Shown piece after piece: positions 57,450 through 64,000 of a DNA stretch of 64,000 bases. This DNA is from G963663495 sp963663495 (GTDB lineage: Bacteria; Bacteroidota; Rhodothermia; Rhodothermales; Bin80). Location: positions 2,170,001 to 2,234,000 of the forward strand of contig OY760427.1 of the NCBI GenBank assembly GCA_963663495.1. Reading direction: 5' to 3'. Each line of letters begins with the position of its first letter. Positions within the stretch are counted from its first letter, which is position 1. The notes under the pieces were generated by a model. That model saw only the letters and a list, made by a program, of their open reading frames with translations. It was not told the origin of the DNA and searched no databases. Position numbers and translations under genes: made by a program.

Positions 57450-57821
57450 TTATGTCTCACTGATAGACTGTTCTTCTATGTTATTTCTTTTGGAGATAAT
57501 CTTTACTACAGACCTTGAAACATACACGACCGCAATAATAATGGTGGCCGGCAAAATGAAGGCATTGTCAGGGAGCTTTACCAACGAGATGAGCTTAATG
57601 GTAGCCTCTAGCTTAGAAGGGAACCACATCACGGTTATCAATGCAAAAACACCGAGCCCAGATATGACAAAGCAACATAGTCTGTACCAAATGCTCAGCA
57701 AGATTCTTGCTCTGACATCCCAATTAGCTAACCTATGAATGAGATTTGGCTCTTCTGGCTTTAATTCATCTTTGCTGGGTAGCCATTCGGGAGGTCTGGG
57801 TTGAGGAGTTCCAGGCATCAT
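57450..57821 (-). CDS. Two-TM membrane protein, candidate toxin of a PanAT pair
   Basis: ~123 residues from ATG 57821 (MMPGTPQPRPPEWLPSKDEL). Two hydrophobic segments: LCCFVISGLGVFALITVMWF and AFILPATIIIAVVYVSRSV, followed by a short basic/acidic tail. It overlaps the 3' end of the Panacea-domain gene by 56 nt on the same strand, the layout of antitoxin-first toxin-antitoxin operons. Membrane-active toxins are known partners of Panacea antitoxins. A longer frame from ATG 57950 would lie deep inside the antitoxin gene and is less likely. Function is inferred from position and topology only. Confidence 0.55.
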   Translation of the reverse strand: MMPGTPQPRPPEWLPSKDELKPEEPNLIHRLANWDVRARILLSIWYRLCCFVISGLGVFALITVMWFPSKLEATIKLISLVKLPDNAFILPATIIIAVVYVSRSVVKIISKRNNIEEQSISET

Positions 57822-58299
57822 CAAGGATCTTGTTAAAGTGTTCGCGGATAAGTTTGTCCTCAATACATCGCTGTTTTTGATCAATTGTGATTTTCCATGG
57901 TGTCCCCGAAGCGTGGGTAATATCCACCAAGCGTTTGCTAGAAAGCCCACCGTACCTAGTCCAGGTAAACTTTAAAACGGTCAACGATTCGTAATCGTCC
58001 TTTCTCACCAATGGAAATTCAAACTTTCCGGTTGAGTAGTTATGGTTTACGGACCACTTACGGATTGGAAAAGACTCAAATCGCTTAAACTCATGGTATA
58101 GCTCCGGCACTACGGGTCCATACGGCCAAGCTTCAATTCTCTCGTTAAACAATTTGTTTTTGGTTTGAGCAATGTAAAAGCCATAGCTGATATACATCAG
58201 CTTTTGTAGTTGGAGATGGGTTATTGGTGGTCCTTTTTTTAGAGATCTGCCAATCATAAAATTGGCTACTGCCCCTACTAGATAAGGAGGATTGCTCAT
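57766..58299 (-). CDS. Panacea (SocA/DUF4065) domain antitoxin-like protein (177 aa)
   Basis: GAVANFMIGRSLKKGPPITHLQLQKLMYISYGFYIA, NERIEAWPYGPVVPELYHEF and HASGTPW are the signature of the Panacea/SocA-like family, widely used as antitoxins against diverse toxins (family knowledge). Starts ATG 58299. The downstream overlapping two-TM gene is the presumed toxin. Confidence 0.85.
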   Translation of the reverse strand: MSNPPYLVGAVANFMIGRSLKKGPPITHLQLQKLMYISYGFYIAQTKNKLFNERIEAWPYGPVVPELYHEFKRFESFPIRKWSVNHNYSTGKFEFPLVRKDDYESLTVLKFTWTRYGGLSSKRLVDITHASGTPWKITIDQKQRCIEDKLIREHFNKILDDAWNSSTQTSRMATQQR

Positions 58300-58488
58300 G
58301 TCTCACTCTCGGTCGGTGATTCTTGTCCTTGATAGGCTGGGCTGATTTCCCGCCATATTGTTTGATTCTGTAAAGTATTGCTCCACCTTTTCTTGTGAAG
58401 TTCTTTGGTCATTATGCGGTCAGATCTACGCACCGCAACTGTTTTCCGACCATTCCTTGAACGACCGTAGCCATTTGGTCAGCCGTAT
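58300..58488. other. Upstream region of the Panacea operon
   Basis: AT-richer non-coding stretch that must hold the promoter for the minus-strand pair; no clear -35/-10 pair singled out. A TnpB element begins at 58497. Confidence 0.4.
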
Positions 58489-58496
58489 CCAAGTTG

Positions 58497-59968
58497 GGGA
58501 GTTATATGGCTGAGTGCCACGCGTTTTCGCAGGAGTTACTTTTTGTGCTTTGGTGGTGCAGACAGGATGGCTTTCGCCAGTTTTTCATAATCGGCTCCCG
58601 CTTTTCACGAAAATACTGCAATTATTTCAAATAACTCAACACGTGGGTACGCATGCTATATAATTACCATCTATTAGGGAGTTATATACCACAGTGCCAT
58701 GCCCGAAACGGTTAGTGCATACCGCAATATCACATACAGGCTGTTGCCCGGAAGTCGGAGTAACGCCAAGCAACTTGCTGGATTAGCGGGTGCGTGTAGG
58801 TTTGTGTGGAATGCCATCCTCGCAGAGCAGAGCGAGGCGTACAAGAAAGCGCAAGAGGCTGGAGAGAAGTCGCCCTCGGTAAGCTTCTTCTCGCTGGGGA
58901 AGCGGTTCACGGAGCTGCGCCGCACGGTCGAGTGGCTACCTGAATACTCCTTTGGTGTCGTTAGATACACATTGTCGTTAGATACACATTGAAATATCAG
59001 GCGGATGCATGGAAGGCATTCTTCAAGGAGGGTAAGAGAAGACCGAGATTCCATTCCAGACGTGGTAGTACGCCTTCGTTCACGATCCCGGATAACGTAA
59101 GGGTTCGGGATGGCAAGCTGTATATCCCGAAAGTGGGGTATATGGCGCTCCGCAGGCGGGGAGGCAACCCGTACCCTGATGGTATACCCGTCAAAGCCAC
59201 GGTAAAGAAGAACGCCGGCAAAGGGTATGCTGTCATCTGCTACAGGATGGAGGCACCTGTAATAGAGGATACCGGCGGTGCTGTAGGCATTGACCGTAAT
59301 TGTGGGCAGGTCGCTATGGTCTCCACAGAGGGCGATACAAGCATTATCAGACAACCGGATACCAAGCGCCTTGATGCCAAGTTGAAGCGGCATCAGCGAA
59401 GACTGGCGAGACAGAAGAAAGGCTCCAACCGTCGTAACAGGCGGAAGCATAGAATCGCCCGCATACAGCGCAAGCGTGCTAACGTCCTCAAGAATGCGAA
59501 CCACCAGGTAAGTCGCAGTATTGCCAATTGCTCCTCAACGGTGATACTGGAGGACCTGAAGATCAAAGCGATGATACATTCAGCTAAGGGGACGATGGAG
59601 AGCTTTGGCACAAACGTCAGACAGAAGTCTGGCCTCAACCGTGGAATACTGCGAACAGGTTGGGGCCAGCTGGATCAGATGCTGGGCTATAAGTGCCGCA
59701 AGGTGATAAAGGTTACCGCTGCCTATATCAGTCGGTGTTCTGTGTGTGGGCACACAGAAGCGAGTAACCGTAAGACATGGAGCAAATTCACGTGTATGTC
59801 CTGTGGACATGCGGATCATGCAGACCTGAATGCGGCTGCAAACATACTGGCCTCCGGGATTGGGGCTTCTGCACGGCGAGGGGCGTTCGGGTTACCGACC
59901 CCTATGACCCGTGAAATTGATACTAGTGCCTCACTGTGTACAGTTGATCACTCACGTATATAATTCCC
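58497..59968 (+). mobile_element. TnpB element E (1472 bp)
   Basis: Perfect 8-bp duplication CCAAGTTG (58489-58496, 59969-59976). MITE part, 8-bp spacer ATCTATTA, tnpB core, ending TATATAATTCCC. Confidence 0.94.
58699..59963 (+). pseudogene. tnpB: TnpB nuclease, split by a 17-bp duplication (copy E)
   Basis: N-terminal piece 58699-58992 ends SLDTH; C-terminal piece from TTG 58989 overlaps it in TTGA. RuvC residues (GIDRN, LEDLK, DLNAA) and zinc-finger Cys pairs intact. A 3-nt deletion removes Gln before the first CxxC (ISRCSVCG). Could still be made as two polypeptides. Confidence 0.85.
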
Positions 59969-59976
59969 CCAAGTTG

Positions 59977-60247
59977 CGGACATTACGCTTACCTGAAAAC
60001 AGGTATCCGTACGGTAAAGTACATGGTAAAGCGGGCTTAGCATTGGTCTGCGTAATCCGCTTGTAGAGCTTAGTGCAAGGTGATTATACGCCGGGTTTGG
60101 TGTGCCGATATGGGAATTTCGGAGTGGTGTGCAGCTTATCGTCCAGGCGTCTGAATGCAGGCAGCAATCAGCGTCTTTTGGGACAAAAAACATGGGTTTT
60201 GGGGAGAAGAACCGGAACATTGTGGAGAACGCACATGTACATGAACT
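59977..60247. other. Unassigned sequence with a segment shared with 21946-22010
   Basis: About 65 bp at 60010-60080 match, in reverse, the sequence following the group II intron. I recognise no complete gene. Confidence 0.5.
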
Positions 60248-60986
60248 ATGCGGTCCAGGGCATCTTTCTCCCCCTCTTCTCCTGCCGGTGAAGCCCTTTT
60301 TCAGAGGCTAAGAAACCAAGAGGCTGAGAACAAGGATCTGCGAAAACAGGTCCGTCGCTTGGAGAAAAAAGCCGATCGTCTATCCAAGAACAACGCCGAT
60401 ATGGCTGCGAAGATTAGCCATCTGGAAGATAGGTTGGAACAAGCGCATCGCCTACTCTCTGGCAAAAAGAGTGAGCGTTACACGCCGGCGGACAATGCGC
60501 AGCAAGACCGGTTGTCTGGAGAGGAACCAGTAGCTGTTGAGCCCGAGGAGGAGGAGGAGGAGTACGACCTGGTAAAGCGCAAGCGGCGTGGGAAGAACAA
60601 GCCGGTGCGCGGGCCGATTCCGGACCATCTGCCCAGAGAGGTGATCCGCCTTGAGCCGGAGGGCAGCACCGCGGGTATGAAGTACATCGGCGAGGAAGTA
60701 ACGGAGTACCTGGAATATGTGCCGGGTTTCACGAGGGTAGTACGGATTGTGCGGCCGAAGTAGGTTGTCTGCAAGGAGCCTCGCAAGGAGGTGGTCATAG
60801 CGCCGTTGCCGAAGCGTGTCATACCGAAGGGGAAGGCGGGTCCGGGGTTGTTGGCGTATTTGGCGGTAGCCAAATATGTGGATCATATGCCGCTATACCG
60901 GCTGCGGAAGAAGTTTCAGCGCCATGGCGTGAAGCTATCGGCTGCTACAATGGGGGATTGGATTGCGAAGGTAGCGACGTATCTGG
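60248..60986 (+). pseudogene. tnpC: IS66-type TnpC, second subtype, broken
   Basis: Coiled-coil N-terminus (LRNQEAENKDLRKQVRRLEKKADRL), SGKKSERYT block, EEEEEEYD acidic run, PDHLPREVIRLEPEGSTAGM. In-frame TAG at 60761-60763, then PLPKRVIPKGKAGPGLLAYLAVAKYVDHMPLYR, and interruption by transposon B2 at 60987. Distinct in sequence from the tnpC at 52466. Confidence 0.82.
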
Positions 60987-62502
60987 GGCGGCGTGCCATT
61001 CCTTGTTGGCTGAAAATCCGGTCGGTGCCGGCTGGAACGGCTATAATGTACAGATTCTGCGCTCATCCTGACACCCCTGATTGTAGTTCTGATCAAAGAA
61101 TTATGAACTTTTGCAGCGGTTATCAAGCCCGCAAGTATCTGCCGCGTGATTTACGGTGTCGTTGCCGTGTTGCAGACAGATTCAGGCGCGTTTCTCCTTA
61201 CTGAACAGCCTATATGAGCCCTTTTTGCACGCGCTGACACCGCGGTAGCGGATTCAAGCACACCATCTGCAGGTATGCTAACCTTCCACGCGGGTGTAAC
61301 GACCTAAACGCGCCAATCCTATCATCCAATACCGCACGCATCGTACCACGATCAAACTTCTGTTCCGGCAGTAGGCAGTCTTATTGGCAGGACTGATCAC
61401 TGTACGCGTGATTTACGGCGTCGTTGGCGCGTTTTCGGCGGTCGTGGGTGCTATTCAGTCCGGTGAACGCCTGAGAACAGCCCTTTTGGGCGCTCCGATA
61501 CGGCTTTGGCTGGGGCATGCGTGTCCTCCGCTCATGGCGAGTGACACGTTACATCGTCTACAGAGGCCTTACACCGCGCCTCTATAGCGCTATTACCCCC
61601 TAATTGGCGGCCGAACCTGTCACATAGCACGATCCAGCACCCATTATCGCACGCACCGTGGCATTGCACGACCGTATCCATCTTTCAGCATATACTATCG
61701 CTGCGTTGCTGTACGCGTTTCTACAGTAGAGCGCTTCTTACAGCTTCGGTGGTTTGTCCAGGATAATATTGTCCTGCTTAACGACTCCACCTCACTAATT
61801 GACCTGCACGCATGATTTACGGCCTCGTTGGCGTGTTGCAGGCAGATTCAGGCACGTTTTTCCTTACTGAACAGCCTATATGAGCCCTTTTGCACGCATG
61901 CACACCGTGGTAGCGGCTTCAAACGTGCCATCTGCAGGCATAGTGGACAGCCACGCGTGTATGTAGCAACGTAAACCCGTCAATCCTACCAACCACGCTA
62001 CGATGCGCCCTCCAATTCCGCACGCATCGTACCACGACCGAACTCATGTTCCGGCAAGCACTTATGGATCGTACGCGCTGCAATAATGCTGATGATAATT
62101 ACGACACCTTCTTAGCACAGGGTAGTCTTTTCACATTCGCCTTGGCTCCCTTGATGACTACCCCTCCGCGCACAGCCGTAGGCTCCTTATTGGCCGGATA
62201 GATCACCGTACGCGTGATCTACCGCCTCGTTGGCGTGTTTTCGGCACATTTGAACCCCATTTAGCCCGCTTACCGTCTGATGAGAGCCCTTCTGGGCCCT
62301 CCGATACGGCTTTGGCGGGGACATGCGTGCCCTCCAGATACATCTCCGCCTACTCCGCTTATCGCGGAGTGACACGTTACGTCGTCTACGGAGGCCTTAC
62401 ACTACGCCTCTATAGCGCTGTTACCCCTAAGTGGCAGCCGAACCCGTCACACAGCACGATCCTGCCCCCATTATCGCACGCATCGTGGTACGGTACACGC
62501 TT
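60987..62502. repeat. Non-coding repeat region of element B2
   Basis: Reverse complement of 50903-52419 with only scattered differences, including the two long direct repeats and the GCCAACGAGG motifs. Confidence 0.88.
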
Positions 62503-63741
62503 CTACAGTAGAACTGCTTGTAGTTCCGGCAGGTGGTCTGCACAGGGTAGGATCTTCATGCTCCATGTCTCCGACTCCCTATTCGCCATGGCTGCCCATC
62601 GTTGACGTTGACTCGAATTCATCCAACGCGCGACATTCCGGCATCGTTGAGCAATCAAACTGTTCAGGTTCTCCATGATGTTATTGGTCTGCAAACTGCG
62701 TCCCAGTTCCTCCGCCACCCCCAGTCTATGGAGCGTCAAAGTCTCTTCCAACCCCTCAGACAAGCTGTTCGCTGCCTTGGGATGGGACTCCTTCAACCCC
62801 TTTTTTATGCTCAGAAGCGCCTCCTTTGCCTTGTCGTAATTCGGCTCGTCGTACGCCTGCTGCAACTCCCCCCGAACCCGCACCTTTTCGTCCTCTTTCT
62901 CAATGTAACTCACCACATTCTCTCGCTTATGCCAAGTACACCGCTGTACCTGTGCCTTATCACCAAATACCGCTTTCACCGCCTTCCGGAGCCCTTTGGA
63001 ACCATCTAAGATGACCAAAAGCCCCTTATCATACCGCAGACCGCGATCAATCAAATCCTGCAGCAGCCCTTGTACCGCCTCGGCGTTCTCTGTCGCCGTC
63101 TCCACCATCCCTACTACTATCTTCTCGCCCTTCTCCGTAATCCCTACACAAATCAATACCTGCACCCCCTGAAAGTACTTGCCGTCCAGCAGCAACGCTA
63201 CAAACGTGTTCTCCGCCAGATTACGCTCCTCCTGCTCCTTCAATACCTGTGCACTGTAACTCTTGTACTTGCGACTGATTGAGGAAGCGCTCAATCCAAA
63301 ACTGCCAACAAACTCCGTTGCCACCTTCTTGTAGTTCCGCTGGCTAATACCATACACAATTTTCCGGGCGATACGCTCCACCATATTCGGATTCGGCTTG
63401 TGCAACAATTTGTAGGTCTCCAGAGGACGCGCTTTACCCTTCACCCGGTCCTGTACACGCGGCACACTCACCTTTATCCGCTCATCTCCAATCATAATAG
63501 AGCCCGGTCTGCTCCCCCACCGCTCGTACCGCCCCTTGTGCTGCTTATTGTTGTCGCGCTTTCTGCGCACACCGCAGAGAGACTTTACCTCGGCTTCCAT
63601 GACCGCAAGAAAAAACGCCAGTTGCATCGTGCCAAGATGCTCTACTAACAGCTTCAGGGAATCGATCCCCGTGTCTAGTATCTTCTGGAGACCCTCCGGT
63701 AGTGTGCCGGGGTTTTCTATCTGCATGACATCTTTGGACAT
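62503..63741 (-). CDS. IS256-family transposase of element B2 (412 aa)
   Basis: Differs from the B1 transposase at only a few residues (DERIKV for DERVKV, GITEKGE for GITDKGE, AKEALL for AKDALL). All catalytic residues retained. Start ATG 63741, 3 nt after the paralogue stop. Confidence 0.93.
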   Translation of the reverse strand: MSKDVMQIENPGTLPEGLQKILDTGIDSLKLLVEHLGTMQLAFFLAVMEAEVKSLCGVRRKRDNNKQHKGRYERWGSRPGSIMIGDERIKVSVPRVQDRVKGKARPLETYKLLHKPNPNMVERIARKIVYGISQRNYKKVATEFVGSFGLSASSISRKYKSYSAQVLKEQEERNLAENTFVALLLDGKYFQGVQVLICVGITEKGEKIVVGMVETATENAEAVQGLLQDLIDRGLRYDKGLLVILDGSKGLRKAVKAVFGDKAQVQRCTWHKRENVVSYIEKEDEKVRVRGELQQAYDEPNYDKAKEALLSIKKGLKESHPKAANSLSEGLEETLTLHRLGVAEELGRSLQTNNIMENLNSLIAQRCRNVARWMNSSQRQRWAAMANRESETWSMKILPCADHLPELQAVLL

Positions 63742-63744
63742 AGG

Positions 63745-64000
63745 TCAGTTATCGTTTGTCTGATTGATGGAAGGAAACAATGCTGATCGCATCGCTGGAT
63801 CTTGCGCAGCGCGGGGCAATCTTCGCATGTGTGACTCTATCTCAAGAAGCAACAACGCCAGACAAGCACGGCGCTTGTCTGGTGGCATCCATAAGCGAAC
63901 ATCGCGTAGTCGCCGCACCAGCTTCTTGGATACATGGGCCACACAACGAGTACTTCGAAGGCTCGGACTCAACTGTTCGTACAGTCCTGTCCGGTGCAGT
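63745..64000 (-). CDS. Degenerate IS256 paralogue of element B2 (partial)
   Basis: C-terminal ~84 codons in view (TGLYEQLSPSLRSTRCVAHVSKK...), identical by eye to the end of 48599-49660. The rest lies beyond the window. Confidence 0.85.
   Translation of the reverse strand, partial: LHRTGLYEQLSPSLRSTRCVAHVSKKLVRRLRDVRLWMPPDKRRACLALLLLEIESHMRRLPRAAQDPAMRSALFPSINQTNDN

Larger units (their letters stand above)
60987..64000 (-). mobile_element. Two-gene IS256-type transposon, element B2 (partial, inverted)
   Basis: Left boundary GGCGGCGTGCCATTCCTT at 60987; near-identical inverted copy of element B1. It runs off the window inside the paralogue gene; about 0.9 kb is missing. Confidence 0.92.

Noticed and set aside
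1..64000. tRNA or rRNA genes
   Set aside because: None recognised by eye; a tRNAscan/Infernal run would be needed to exclude a cryptic one.

Overview
This window is a chromosomal segment of a bacterium carrying an extreme load of insertion sequences; roughly three quarters of it is mobile DNA. The one lineage clue is a 1953-residue fibronectin-repeat protein ending in a YPNPF-type C-terminal sorting domain of the type IX secretion system. Together with the style of the housekeeping genes this suggests Bacteroidota/Rhodothermota (inference, not proven). No rRNA, tRNA or CRISPR array was recognised.

Layout. 1-13968 is an IS graveyard: an IS1380-type element splits a DNA methyltransferase remnant, followed by IS66 and IS1634 remnants, more IS1380 copies, a decayed IS256 pseudogene, and an intact two-gene IS256-type transposon (5192-9146). 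14160-20021 encodes the giant FnIII surface protein. 20220-25808 holds a broken BREX-type pglX, an ORF-less group II intron, and a composite IS1595/TnpB transposon carrying pieces of C5 and N6 DNA methyltransferases. 25859-41455 is the conserved core: murA, a cysteine desulfurase, a TIGR04282-type transferase, thrB, thrC, a squalene/phytoene synthase-like gene, purM, plsY, gpsA, an AlbA_2-domain gene and an exported lipase-like hydrolase, interrupted by three TnpB elements. 41626-56723 is a nested stack: a MITE and tnpB remnant, then an IS1380 containing an IS1182/IS5-like element and an IS66, the IS66 itself containing two IS1634 copies and a second two-gene IS256 transposon. 56752-58299 is a small defence/toxin island (TIR-like protein; Panacea antitoxin with a two-TM partner). 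58497-64000 holds another TnpB element, a broken IS66 tnpC and a third two-gene IS256 transposon, inverted and running off the window.

Most insertions can be resolved to the base from terminal inverted repeats and target-site duplications: IS1380 5 bp, IS1634 4 bp, IS66 8 bp, IS1182-like 4 bp, IS256-like 8-9 bp, IS1595-like 8 bp. Removing them restores interrupted reading frames.

Two systems stand out. First, 3.9-kb IS256-type transposons encode a normal DDE transposase plus a diverged paralogue that keeps only the first catalytic Asp, together with about 1.5 kb of repeat-rich non-coding DNA. Second, TnpB nucleases ride not in IS200/IS605 ends but in elements with IS1595-type inverted repeats and 8-bp duplications, each built from a MITE, an 8-bp spacer and a tnpB core. 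One of these sits exactly at the purM start codon and another rewrites the purM C-terminus.
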